Notes under the pieces: model-generated | Told to the model about the DNA's origin: nothing | What the model saw: only the letters and a program-made list of their open reading frames with translations | Databases searched by the model: none | Program-made: the position numbers and the translations under genes | Part shown: positions 1 to 13,558 of the stretch, piece by piece | Numbering within the stretch: the stretch's first letter is position 1 | How the letters are laid out: the number at the start of each line of letters is the position of its first letter | Assembly: GCA_036897485.1 (NCBI GenBank) | Contig: JAYMTF010000335.1 | Span: 1 to 39,500, forward strand | Direction of reading: 5' to 3' | From: Pelargonium nanum | Taxonomy: Eukaryota > Streptophyta > Magnoliopsida > Geraniales > Geraniaceae | DNA: 39,500 nucleotides

Positions 1-502
<502 letters not shown>

Positions 503-3500
503 TTGCCATGTATGTTACTTGTTATTGGTGTTGTTAATTTATTATTTCCCTTTTTTGTTGAATGGAGCAACAAGCTTCTTTAAGTGACATAGAATCTATT
601 ACTGTTGAGACGATAATGTGCATTTCTATGAGTTGTGTTGGTTATATATTGATTCAATTTCAGTGCTGTTGCATCATCTGGTGCGAGGTTATTAGTTAGT
701 ACTTCAATTCTTTCATCATGATCAAATTAGCAACGTTGCATATTCTGTTGGTCATATGTTGTTGGAACTGGAATTAGGGTTGGTTTTTGTGTATAAAGTT
801 GTTGTTGTTGTTGTTGTTTGGTAAATTGTCTATCCTAACCAAAATTGCTTCAGTTCTGGTTCTGTGAGTTTAGCTGGTCGATATAGTTTTTGTTATGTTT
901 ATTTATTTACCTATATTTCAGATCTCAAGAAATTATCTGCAATGTGCCAATAATACTAGTGGGTAGTGATCACAGACTAAGAGGTTTTTTGTATTTCACA
1001 TTAAGGAAGATGCCAACTATGTATGTACCTAGTAAATGTATAGAAGTGTCTGTGCAGACTGTACCGAGTTTATTGCTGACAGCAATGAACAATAGGTTCA
1101 TGCTTGTTCTTCAATATCTTATCAGCTTCAAAGCACTGGCCTTAACCTGCAATCCAGGAGGGCCATTATCAGATGTTAGTTTTCATTTGTAGTTGCCTCT
1201 GTTTAAAGTTGATTTGATTTATTTGAGTGGGAGGCTTGGCTCTTCAACCAACAAATTCTCTATTTGCTACAAGAAATTGACAGGTCTCAGTCTCGGTGAA
1301 GACAATTGTGAGTTGAGGTATGTTTTCTTTTCTCTAGGATCATGTATTGGATGCTGGAGTTGGTGTTATCGTGTGGATGGCATTGATATGCTAAAGAAGA
1401 TTAGCGAGTGGAAATTATCTAAGAATTTGAATTGAGGTTTTGGCTTGGTTATTACTATTCTGGTTTCGACAGGGTCTATTGTGTTATTGCTTTTTTCTTT
1501 TCCTTTCCAAAATCCCTTCCATTGCCGTGCTATGTGGATGAAAATTTACAAGCATGGTATCTGAGAATCAGGTAGAGTGTTAGACCACAAATAGAGAACA
1601 CTGAATAGTGTAATGAACAGGATATTGACAGAGCATATATACGAGATAAGACTAGAATATGGTGATGAACATTGCCTTCTCAAATCACGGTCTTTAACAT
1701 GCAATGAATAGCTGTATTTATGCTCGAGTATGCTTGTACTTATTCTGATAAATTTTGTGATAATTGCTGTGGTGGGGTTGTATCATTTTCTTAATGGGTC
1801 ACAAAGAAAACGCTGAAGGTTGCTTTCCTTTTTGGACATTTGCAGGAAGGAGAGTCTTTAGGTCAATGAGCAGGAAACAGACTTTCTGTAAAACCTCCAA
1901 TATAGACATGGGTTATAAGAACTATTAACTATAACAAAGATAGCTACCTCTTGGGGCAGTTTATATTACTGTTCTTGCAATGCTTTGCTTGAGCTAAATT
2001 TTAGCAACACCTAAACAATTGGCCAATACTTTTAGCACCTCGGCCCAGACCCAATAGTTAATAATCCTAGTTTGCTCTTGTAATTAACATTGCAATGAAA
2101 TTTGCCTATGGCGTGAGAGTAAATGAACCAGACTTAGCAACATAAATTCACAAGTGTGATTGTGTTTTGTACCTCAACACCAATGAGGTATTTATAGGAG
2201 AAGCTCTTCAATTGTGATTGTTGGATAGTATTTAGGAATTTCAATGTAATTAGGAAACTTTCAAATAAACCTTAGACCAGGTCGTTCGGAACGTGAGTCG
2301 GGATGGTTGTTTCATGTATTGATTTGGGCCTAACCGGGACGAGATGTGGCGAATCTGGGCCAAAGTGGGCTGTTGGGGCTGTGCAGAATGTGCACACGGC
2401 TGTGATATTATGGTGATGATGTTATGTAGTTTTAGGTGCCTGATTTATTGTGTACTATCAGTGCTCTCAACATGTATTCTCCAATCCACCCTTGTAACTT
2501 CTAACCCATTTTTTATGAGTTGATACTTTCAGTTTCAGGTATGTGGGAATTATGAGAAGACTCGCTTCTCGGCAGAGCAAGAGAGGCCAGAAGTAAATTG
2601 CCCAACAGGGGAGGGACATTGAGATTGAGCTTGCCATCAATTATCGATGTTGGCCTGGTGTGGTGTGAAGATCTGGTCCCATGACCTCTGTTTTGTGCTC
2701 GCATGTCACATCATAGATTCTTTTGCTTCATTAGTGAACTGATGGTTCAATGATGCCAAATATCTCTGAAAAAACACTCTAAAGAGAACACCTTTATTCA
2801 CGCCAGTTCTTGTATTGCCTGTCCCTGCTGGAATCAGTTCTGCTGTTCAAGGTGAGCTCATAGAGTCAACACTCAACAACAGATAGAATTTTGTTTGAAT
2901 TCTGGTATGGTTTCCAAGTTATGTCTTTGTCAAGTTTCTAACTTTTCAGGGGTTCAAGGTGATAAACTCTGATGGAGTGGGCAAGACATGTTTCTGTTGA
3001 AAAGCTGGCTCTGTTGGGTAAAGTTTCTGTTCTTTATTCTCCTCCTTTTTCTTTACCTTTCTGGCTTGTTTGATGGTTATGATTATGAATTTATCATCAT
3101 GTTGATTACAATTAGATGGAACTGTAAGATTTGGAGAGGATTAGCATTGCATATTTGATTAGTCCCTTGATTAGACTAGAAGTCTATGATTTGAAACCAA
3201 AGCTAACTTGACTTTATTTTTGAAACCTAAGAAAGCTGAGGTTATGGTTATCGTTTTCTTGCAATGAACTCCCCTAGATTACATGGATATTGTTATGTAC
3301 CTGAAGAAAAGATTTATCATTTGATATCGTCTCAAGTTAGTTATAAATTATTTTGTGAGCTTCATAACTCAATTTAGCGAATTGTTAGAAATTAGATACA
3401 AGTTTCAAACCTTTTTGTTCTATCTTGCAAAATGTGTTATGTTGTGCTCTTGTCAATCGTTTTTTTGTCAACACGGCTCATTTTGTTACCGTATTAAATG

Positions 3501-3837
3501 TGTCGTGATCGTATTCGTATACGTGTCTTGACCTATGTTATGATTGTTATGTGATGAATCTTTTTGACGTTTTCCTGATTGTGTTGGTCTTTGGAATAAT
3601 ATTTAGGTAAGATTGCGACCCTATTTGAATACTTTCTGTCCGGAATGTATGATTGTGAATGTTTTGGTTTGATCTCAAGCCTGGAACATGGAACTCCACT
3701 AAGCATATCTACATCACAACTGTTAATTTTTATACCACTTAATTATTTTCAAATAAAAGATTTTATTCTCATTTGTATGTAGTTTATTGATTGATTCTAT
3801 GGATGTCTTCTAGTATTTTTTGACATGACATTTTAAA

Positions 3838-4190
3838 TAGGGATGGCAATTTGTGTAGGATACTACGGAAAATTAGCGTGTTTAAACTCACATATTGTTT
3901 GTGTTGGAGAATCCAACACGTTTAGTAATCGTGTTCGACATTCAAAATATGCACATACGATTAATTAGTCGTGTTGTGACATACTCGAAACGCCAAACAC
4001 ACACTTAAGGGTACAATTGTAAATTAATCATACTAATGTGTCTAATGTGTTGGGTCTTGTCGTGTTAATATGATCTATTTAGTTATTGTGATGTGTACGT
4101 GTTGAACTATTTATTATGACTATTAAACGTGTTGTGTTCGTTATTTTTCGCGCGACACACAATCTATATTTGGTACGACAAGTTTCAAAA
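3838..4190. repeat. Dispersed CGTGTT-rich repeat, copy 1 (MITE-like)
   Basis: The stretch opens with GGGATGGCAATTTGTG and is rich in CGTGTT/GTGTTG words such as TAATCGTGTTCGACA, GTCGTGTTGTGACATAC, TAAGGGTACAATTGTAAATTAATC and CTAATGTGTTGGGTC. The same words occur in the same order at 20865-21140 and in part at 15395-15515 and near 3455-3540. This looks like a non-coding dispersed family common in dicots (gggtggcaattcgtgtcgtg...). No clean terminal repeats or target duplication are visible, so the class is uncertain. Confidence 0.5.
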
Positions 4191-4589
4191 GTAAACTATT
4201 GGGTGTCATCATGCATGAGATGTGTTTAAGCTTGAATCTCAAGTTGTATAAAATAGATTAAAATTGATAGTGACATTGGTGTCTCAAAAACACTCCATCT
4301 TCATGATAAGAAATAATTGAAATGACCCATTTGGCAAATAGGGATTTGGGTGAGAAAAGCTTCAAGATATAAATCTCACATGACTTGGAGCTTTCATTTC
4401 CTTGAGAGCCAAAAAGAAAGGAAAAAAAAAAAAAAAAAAACAAGTTGGCAAATGGCGGTTATTTCCAAGATTAATGCAGTGGTTAAGAAAAATTGATAAA
4501 CTATAATAATAGCTACCTATTCATGATGAGAGAGGCAATCACAAGACAAAAAGTGTTTACAAAAGTTACTTTGCATTGATTTTCAGAAG

Positions 4590-4790
4590 TTATCATTTGT
4601 AATTTGTATTTTGTAGTGTTTAAAAATAGAACAAATTTTTAATTTTTTGTAGTGTTTCAGAATACAAAAAGAAATTAATTGTGTATATATTTTAAGAAGT
4701 TATAGTTTGTAGTGTATAACAATCCAACAAAAAAATTAATTTTGTAGTATTTGAGAGTGCAAAGAGAAATTTAAATTTTAACTTGTAGAT
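4590..4790. repeat. Degenerate short tandem repeat, unit about 60-70 bp
   Basis: The phrase TTTTGTAGTGTTT, followed by an A-rich tract and AAATTAATTTT, recurs about three times with drift (around 4610, 4655, 4700 and 4740). It is AT-rich, non-coding, and shows no terminal repeats. Confidence 0.4.
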
Positions 4791-6201
4791 TTGTTAAAGG
4801 GAGATTCTAGTATATAACAAGAATGATAGATGTGTAAAAGTACACATAAAAATATGTAATACTCACCAAAAAAAATTAAGGTGAGTGTAAGTAAATTTCT
4901 TCCCATTTAATTGATCCCGTCTAAGAAAAATATAATTGTATGGAATTTTTTTTCTTCATATTTTATATAATTATTTAAATTAATAAGAATACAACATTAA
5001 AACTACGCAAATTATTGTTACATGTAACTATATGCATGTAGGTTGACGTGACGCAATTACAACCACACATGTCTCATGTATTAAAAGTGAATGAAGTGGG
5101 AACCAGACTATGTTTTAGAGAGAAAAATAAAAATTCGGTGACTGAAAATGCGCCACATCAGTTTACATGCAAATTACATATAGGTAGTGTACACGCAAGA
5201 ATCTCCTTTCTTAAAAATATTTCATTGATTTCATATTTTCACGAATACAAAACATTCTATCAAATTTAAAACATATTAATAATGTGTTTAAACATAATAT
5301 GTAAGATGTGATGGATGGGTTGTGGGGCATAAGGTCAAATTGGTGACTATAGAAAATGGGGACACACATGTGACCTCCTCAACCCGGTAGAGGAGGAGAC
5401 TTGCCTACGTGTCCTCAAGCATGCCTATATATTTAATGCACAATATCATTATTCATCATTAAATAATAAATAATAAATAAATAAAACAACAACTCATGTA
5501 TGGCATGGTATATTGGTATGGTCCTCTTCTCTTTATCTACTCATTTATTTGGGACTACAATTAGTAATGAATGGTGAAGAATTGTTTGGCAAATTGGTCT
5601 AATTGTAGTTGGTCATCTGAATTATCAGAACGATCCACACATTTTACGCTAAATTATCCTGATCTGAATTGAACTTCTTTAAACTCGAATTCAAGTATTC
5701 AACTTGGTCTATCAACTCAAATACGAGCAAATCCAAAATCTAAATGTCCACCTCTATAACTAGTCATAACCATCCTATCTTCACTTATTACCATAATGAG
5801 TTCCAATGCAATCAATGGGCAACAAAAAGAACAGAGGAATTGATGGGAAATTATGAAAACTTGAGAATTAATCTTGTATTATTGTTCATTTCTCTCTGGT
5901 CTAGAGAGGCTAGGAATGTGTACCTACTTAGATTTGAAATCATTGGTTCATCAAAATTGGAAATATGAAAAAGAAAAATAGATTGTAGCATGAAATTACT
6001 GTATGTCCAAAATTTGGTATTTTTTTTTTTTTTTGAAATTAAAGCTAGAGCTGGTAGAGCTAGCAATTCAAAGCCCGAGTTAGAAACTGTGCTGAAATGT
6101 TAAGCACATTCTAACTCGAAAATGCATCAAATATATTTTATGCGATCTACATTCACGGCAAAATAAAGAAAATTTTGAGTGCTCATGTATTAGATGTCTA
6201 C

Positions 6202-6335
6202 TTTAGAGCTTGTTTGGTAACTCTACTACCATTTTTAAAGACGTGCCAACTACAATAAAGATGAAATTTTTAAAGAAGAGTGTTTGAAAAAGTATTCTCC
6301 CAATGAAGTAACTTATTTTCTCCACGAGCTCTAAA
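6202..6335. mobile_element. MITE-like relic with short inverted ends
   Basis: TTTAGAGCTTGTTTGGTAAC on the left is mirrored at the right by CACGAGCTCTAAA, giving inverted ends TTTAGAGCTNGT about 134 bp apart. A GAGCTTGTTTGG start is typical of small hAT-like non-autonomous elements in dicots. A related piece in inverse orientation (TACCAAACACATTCAG ... TACTAAACAAGCTCTTAA) lies in CPS intron 6 near 35130-35220. No target duplication is clear. Confidence 0.35.
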
Positions 6336-6707
6336 AGAAGAAAATAGTAAAGTTTCTAATCGTTAAAAATTACTACGATCAACTTGATTTTACTCATGTC
6401 GACCAGAGGAAAATAGGTCTTTATGTTGGCTGTGTTTGTATATGTTAAAGGTGAGGCCCATTGTGATTCTTCTAATTATGGACAAAACTAGAGAGAGAGA
6501 CAGAGGAGAGTGAAAGGTTGAAGCTTTTTGGCTTTTGCTTTTCTTTTTTCTCTTCCATCTTTTGTGTATATTATAGCAAACAGTATAAGGATTATAATAA
6601 GCAGCCTCTTCCAGCAAATACCCAGTTGTCATTCCTTCACACTTTAGCCCATTCTCCTTCTTCTTCCTTTTCCATGTGAACTCAACCCTCAACCTCCTCA
6701 GCTCCAT

Positions 6708-6723
6708 CTCTCTCTCTCTCTCT
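6708..6723 (+). repeat. (TC)n microsatellite in the DUF868 gene 5' UTR region
   Basis: An uninterrupted TC run lies about 230 bases upstream of the DUF868 start codon. CT-rich tracts just downstream of plant transcription starts are common, so it probably lies in the leader. A four-codon upstream open frame (ATG at 6845, stop at 6857-6859) also precedes the main start. Confidence 0.6.
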
Positions 6724-6953
6724 GCAATTTAAGTTTCTGGGTATCTTTTATTTTCCATATCCAATTCTGGGTTCCAAAATATTAGCAACCTTGACATTGC
6801 CAGTGAAGCAGATCCAAAAGCTCCAGAGATCCAGATCAGCTTCAATGGAGCATTTGTGAGCTTTTCTTGAGCCATTTTGGCGATGGGTTTTTGAGTTCTT
6901 GTCTTGAGGTAGAGCAAAGTTTTCTTTTTTATTCCATTAATTTTCTGGGCACC

Positions 6954-7850
6954 ATGAGGGATTTTCCTTCTTGTTTTGGTGAAAATGGAGTTCAAGTTGC
7001 TGATTCTTCATCATCAAGCACCACCAAAGCAGCCCAGAACTTGGTAACTTGTGTGTATCAGTGTAAATTGCGTGGCCGTTTTTGCTTAATCACTGTCACT
7101 TGGACCAAAAATCTTATGGGTCAAGGCCTCACCATCGCTATCGATGATTCGGCTAATCATTGTCTGTGTAAAGTAGATGTGAAGCCATGGCTGTTCTCTA
7201 AGAGAAAAGGGTCCAAGAGCTTAGAGGTTGATTCTAGTAAAATTGATGTTTATTGGGACTTGGCATCAGCTAGGTTTGGCTCTGGACCAGAGCCATTGGA
7301 GGCATTTTATTTAGCCGTTGTGTTCAACAATGAAATTGTTCTGCTTCTTGGAGATTTGAAAAAAGAAGCATATAGGAAGATTGATGCAATCCCAGTTCCT
7401 TGCAACAATGCCACTTTTGTTGCCAAGAGGGAACACATCTTTGGCAAGAAATCGTATGGCGCCAAGGCGCAGTTTTGTAGCAAGGGACAGGTTCACCATG
7501 TCACAATTGAGTGTGACACTGTCAATGTTAACGATCCGTGTCTCGTGATTCGGATTGATAGCAAGGCGGTGATGCAAGTGAAGAGGCTCCGGTGGAAGTT
7601 TCGGGGGAACCATACCATTTTGGTGGATGGACTTCCGGTGGAAGTGTTGTGGGATGTGCATAATTGGCTGTTTGGTAATGCCATGGGCAATGCGGTTTTC
7701 ATGTTCCAATCTTGCCTCTCGGCGGAGAAGTTGTGGAGCAGCCAGTCTATTTTGGACCCTTCGGTGTTGACATGGTCTCAGAAATTTCGAGACTCTCAAG
7801 TGCAAGGTCTAGGGTTTTCACTTATATTGTATGCTTGGAAAAATGAGTAG
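6954..7850 (+). CDS. DUF868 family protein (plant-specific, function unknown)
   Basis: This is a single-exon gene of 298 codons. The frame is open upstream to 6867, but the first in-frame ATG is at 6954 and gives MRDFPSCF, the usual N-terminus of this family. The protein carries the DUF868 core: QNLVTCVYQCKLRGR at about residues 28-42, CLITVTWTKNLMGQGL at about 44-59, then KIDVYWDLASARFGSGPEP and EAFYLAVVFNNEIVLLLGDL near the middle, and a C-terminal GFSLILYAWKNE. A Ser/Thr run (about 18-24) precedes the core. Length fits the family (about 300 residues). No signal peptide, membrane helix or catalytic motif is evident, and the family has no established biochemical role. The opposite strand is also largely open, but that is a by-product of codon bias. 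Confidence 0.93.
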   Translation: MRDFPSCFGENGVQVADSSSSSTTKAAQNLVTCVYQCKLRGRFCLITVTWTKNLMGQGLTIAIDDSANHCLCKVDVKPWLFSKRKGSKSLEVDSSKIDVYWDLASARFGSGPEPLEAFYLAVVFNNEIVLLLGDLKKEAYRKIDAIPVPCNNATFVAKREHIFGKKSYGAKAQFCSKGQVHHVTIECDTVNVNDPCLVIRIDSKAVMQVKRLRWKFRGNHTILVDGLPVEVLWDVHNWLFGNAMGNAVFMFQSCLSAEKLWSSQSILDPSVLTWSQKFRDSQVQGLGFSLILYAWKNE

Positions 7851-9636
7851 AATCAGTTGATGATGTGTTGGTTTTATTTGTTCATTTGTTTTTCCAATTT
7901 TGAGAATTCAACATACATTCAGCAATGGTTCTCATTAGTGATGTGATTTAGATGAAGCGAAATATACAGTTTCATTTGTTCGTGCAAAATCTTTTATATG
8001 TTCATGTTTCTCCTTGTTGTTTGTATGGTTCAATGAAGCATTAATCTTGATTATGTACTGAAAATTGATTGCACGTATTGGGTTCATCATACATGGTATG
8101 TATCTATGCACTACAACAACTCTTATTTAGCTACATAGTATGCTTTTGTGTCGATGAAATGAAATGTCAAGCATGCATTTGGTTTGATCGTTTCTTTCAT
8201 TCTGTAGGTGTTCTAATACATGGACGTATGAGTAGAGCCGAACCTAAGTTAAATACAGATGACAAAGAAAGTCCGTGGACAGGTACACTCTTTTGACGAT
8301 CAATGCTAGTAATTGGATCTTTGTTTTGTTCTTTCTATCGGTTTATCTGAATTGCCTGCTGCAAGTGTTTCAATAGTTTTGCCTTATATTATGTATATGA
8401 AATTGTGAATAATAGCTACCTACGATGCCAACAACAAAAAGAAACCGTGCTTATCCAATTTGAAGTGTTGAAATACGCCAAGCTTTCATTGCTATTGCGT
8501 CTTCTACTATATCTTCCATGCATCATAGTTTAGATTATGTGGATTCTTTCACTCCACTCTTAAACAACTTATTCAGAAGTGTACAAGAATAGGAACAAAC
8601 TTTTGAAACTTCCCTGATTTGTTCAGATGTACAAATTTAGTATCCTATTGTCCTCATGTAGTAACAGCATGAAGACACTGTAACACTAAGCATCTGAGGA
8701 TTCCGAGCTAGGCAACTTGGAACTATCCTCGATAAAGTTAAGAGTTTGGTGGCATCAATGATACTATAGATACCTGAATTTTGATATATTTTTAGTATTC
8801 TAAGATTATCCTGCATTTGTTTCAAGATTTCGGTTTGGAGTTGTGAAAATGTAGGCTTGTTGCTACTTAATAATTTCTTTATCGACTATTGTTTTTCCAT
8901 TTCAGCAACCTCGCCTTGTTTGGCATCCTAAACGTGCCCTACGAATAGTGGACGCCTAGGCGTCAAGGCACGACTTTCCTGGATTTGATTGGTAATGGTA
9001 CTGGTTTCTTGGAATCAAGCAAACAAGGATGATGATGTTATAAACCCAATGATAACTTCATACAAAATTATAGTTTTGTATATATAGTTTATATATGATG
9101 TGTATGTTTATAATGCAATGCCACACATTCTGCTGCTCATCAAAATCAGAGAAATGGTGTGAAATATAAGTTGAATTATGATGATCAAATATGTTCACCC
9201 TGACATTTCTGAGTGATTGGATTTGAAGTTAGTAGTGTTTTATATTTACTCTTCTGTACTCGTGCACATGTGTTATAAAATTCTATCAAACTTAATATGA
9301 GGGCAATATTGGTAATTCATGCATAACTAACTTCCTAAAAATAAGACGAGATACTCTTTCCAGACAAAAATACAGGTGAAACAAGACATATAAGACGTAT
9401 AAAATTATACTGATTAAAAAAGTAAAATTATAAATTTGCTAAATTATCTTTAAAAGAAAAGGTCAGTTTTTATTTGGACCAAGAGATGGAGCCCAACAAG
9501 AACAATAAAGGGCCAACCCAAATAAAGAGCTTAAAATTGGTTCAGGCTCCATACAATAAAACGACGTCGTCCTTCTGTTCGCCCCAATCCAAACAGATAT
9601 TAACAGTGTCGTTGGGAGAGAGAGAAGAAAACAAAA
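7851..9636. other. Intergenic: DUF868 3' region and promoter of the plastid membrane-protein gene
   Basis: No coding exon is supported. The first 300 bases are likely DUF868 3' UTR. Open frames at 8069-8296 and 8637-8825 have no recognisable similarity. A 14-base perfect palindrome (GACGCCTAGGCGTC) lies at 8951-8964. The final 100 bases hold an ACGACGTCGT palindrome and a GAGAGAGAGAG leader before the next start codon. Confidence 0.6.
9561..9570. promoter_or_regulatory. ACGACGTCGT palindrome upstream of the plastid-protein gene
   Basis: A perfect 10-base palindrome with an ACGT-type core (GACGTC) sits 67 bases before the start codon at 9637, preceded by AAAA. GACGTC cores are bound by plant bZIP (TGA/C-box type) factors. 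The position suggests a proximal promoter element; function is inferred. Confidence 0.45.
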
Positions 9637-10668
9637 ATGGCGGTAATCGGAAGTTTATCTCCTTCGCTGCCCATTTCTCTCCCCTCTCGCTCTCTGCTAA
9701 ATCGACCCTTCTCCGACCCGAATTTCACTCCAATAATCTCAAAACCCACTCTCAAATCTCCCAGATCGAGCCACCGCCGCCACCACAACCACAGAACCGT
9801 GCTCGTTAGAACAAATTCGGGTTCAAGAGACCCGAAAGAGACAGGCTATTTGGATGAGAATGGTGTGGTTGATGACATGGATGGGTATCTGAACTACCTC
9901 TCCCTCGAATACGACTCCGTTTGGGACACCAAGCCTTCCTGGTAATTAGGGTTCTTCGTTTTCGAGTCGCTTAATGTTCGTATTTGTTGTAGATTTTGAT
10001 GTGATTTGGTTGATGATGAAAATAAGGTGTCAGCCATGGACAATTGCATTGACTGGAGTGGCAGTGGTTGGGTGTAGCTGGATAGTATTCAATTCAGCAG
10101 TGATCACAACTGGTGCATCTTTGTTAATAGCAGCTTGGTGGTACATCTTTCTCTATTCTTATCCCAAGGTTTGTGCTTCTTTCATCATCCTCTCATTCAA
10201 CAACCGTCAACAAGGCAAGCAAGACGCTTGCTTCTCTTGAGCTCACAAATTCGAGCATCGGTTGTTGTCCGTTGTTACGTTTGCTGATAAAAAATCATCT
10301 CTCATTCATTTTTTATTCATTTATTTATTATAAATTAGAAGGTAATATTGTTGCAAAACAAGTGTCTTGCTTTGTGTATAAGTAGCTTTCTAAAGTGAGA
10401 AGAGACTCACTTTAATAGAAATGTCATGAGAAACATTACACTCGTTTTGAAACAGAAAGAGTATATAAATGGTGATTAGTCTTCTCGCTCCATTTAAACT
10501 AACATATTATCAACAATGCAAGTGTACTTTGCTTTGTTTTGACTCGAATACGGAATGAGATGTCAATTTTGAATTTGTGTTTTCCAGGAATACTCGAATA
10601 TGATAGCAGAAAGAAGAAAGAAGGTGACAAATGGTGTGGAAGATACATTTGGTATGAGGAGCCAATGA
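9637..10668 (+). CDS. Small plastid-targeted membrane protein (DUF6737-like), three exons
   Basis: Exons 9637-9941, 10027-10168 and 10588-10668 join in frame at GT-AG borders (TG|GTAATT...AAG|G; CAAG|GTTTGT...TTCCAG|G) and give 175 codons. Residues 1 to about 58 are rich in Ser, Pro, Arg and His with almost no acid, as in a chloroplast transit peptide. The mature part has YLNYLSLEYDSVWDTKPSWC, then QPWTIALTGVAVVGCSW, and a second hydrophobic stretch ending WWYIFLYSYPKEY. The tail is short and basic (AERRKKV). Two membrane segments around a WDTKPxWCQPW motif resemble a family shared with cyanobacteria that I recall as DUF6737. Its role is unknown, presumably in the thylakoid or envelope. The likely Arabidopsis counterpart is At4g02725, beside WDR5B there as here. 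The exon structure is firm; the family name is from memory. Confidence 0.82.
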
Positions 10669-11772
10669 TCGGAACTAGATATTCGAAAAGCTTTTATTCT
10701 CTCTGTTTTTGGTACTCTCTTTATTGTGTATGAACAAACATGCCTTCAAGTGTAACATTGTTTAACTATTGCCACTAACAGATGAATGAAAGGCTTAAAA
10801 TGCTCATCATGTGGTCCTATAATAGTATAATACACAGCTCTAAGCTTTTCTGGCTCTCCTTGTGTGCACTTCCTTAGTCTAAATATGGACATTCTTAAAC
10901 TTATAACTAGATGTTTGGTCAAACTTTATAGTAGGTGCATCAAATCAAATTCTGCAATATTTAGAATGCCAGTGCACCAAATACAGAGATTTGGACTTAC
11001 TCAGATGCAAAACACAGGTGAAAGAATGAGCAAGATAATGTGCACAAAAGTGTAAAGCATACCTGTCTATCTACAGCTTGCTTTGTTCATCACTAATTTT
11101 CGTGGAAAAAAGAAATTTCTGTACCAAGTCACCGACCAATACATACACACACACACACACTAGCTCCAACTCGATTGTGTAGTCAGAATTTTATTCAAAG
11201 ATCACGTATAATAAGATAGAGAATGTTCAAAGCATGCTAATCAATGGAATGAATGGCGAGAAGGCAATTAGTTTGCTGTGAACATAACAATTCCTGCATC
11301 TTACCTCACATAATCAAAATACTAAGACAAAATAGTTTAAAACACTACAGTCCTAGGGGAGAGTTTTTGGAGTTTTCACAAAACAACTAGAGCACCACAC
11401 AGAAACATTTGCACCAAAACCCAATTTGCAGGCTGTTGTTAACAGCCTAAATGATGTATCAGTGGATATGAGATTTACTGTTACTATATGCATGTAACAT
11501 ACTAGAGATTTGAACTCTAAAGACAAAGGACAAGTGAAAGAATGAGCAATGTCGAGTGCAAAATTGTAAAAAAGAAGAAAAAACACAGAAAATTCGCAAC
11601 TTTCACAAAACTATACAACTAGAGTGACACATAACCATTTGCACCAAAACCCATTGTTAACACACTACATGATGCATCTATGGATATGAAAGAAGACAAG
11701 TGATACTATTTTGAAAATTCAATTCTAATTCTAAGAAACTCAAGTGTACATACATAATAAATAGTCAATAAT
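10669..11772. other. Convergent intergenic region with diverged local duplications
   Basis: This lies between the 3' ends of the plastid membrane-protein gene and the WDR5 gene and should hold both 3' UTRs. No coding exon is supported. A (CA)n run lies at about 11143-11160. Two kinds of block recur: GTGAAAGAATGAGCAA...GTGCAAAA at 11018-11056 and 11532-11572, and TTTCACAAAAC...CATTTGCACCAAAACCCA at about 11372-11430 and 11602-11655, so part of the stretch was locally duplicated and has drifted. Confidence 0.6.

Positions 11773-13558
<1,786 letters not shown>

Larger units (their letters stand above)
503..6953. other. Long gene-free stretch between NKAP and the DUF868 gene
   Basis: I find no convincing coding exon here. 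The first few hundred bases are the NKAP 3' UTR and include a GTT microsatellite near 799-818. Short open frames at 890-1435, 5048-5269 and 5744-5968 lack recognisable domains or plausible splice chains. The region holds AT-rich repeat debris: a dispersed CGTGTT-rich repeat at about 3838-4190, a 19-base poly-A run near 4422-4440, degenerate short tandem repeats at about 4590-4790, a TC microsatellite at 6708-6723 and a MITE-like piece near 6202-6335. Roughly the last 250 bases are promoter and 5' UTR of the next gene. Confidence 0.6.

Noticed and set aside
890-1435. Two adjoining open frames downstream of NKAP
   Set aside because: No recognisable domain, biased toward common AT-rich codons, no splice chain to a real gene; most likely NKAP 3' flank.
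2060-2460. Possible fragment of an old LTR element (TATTTATAGG promoter-like word, then GC-richer text)
   Set aside because: No terminal TG/CA pair, second repeat, primer-binding site or coding part could be located, so not called.
7311-7805. Long antisense open frame over the DUF868 gene
   Set aside because: Mirror of codon bias in a real gene; its protein resembles nothing known.
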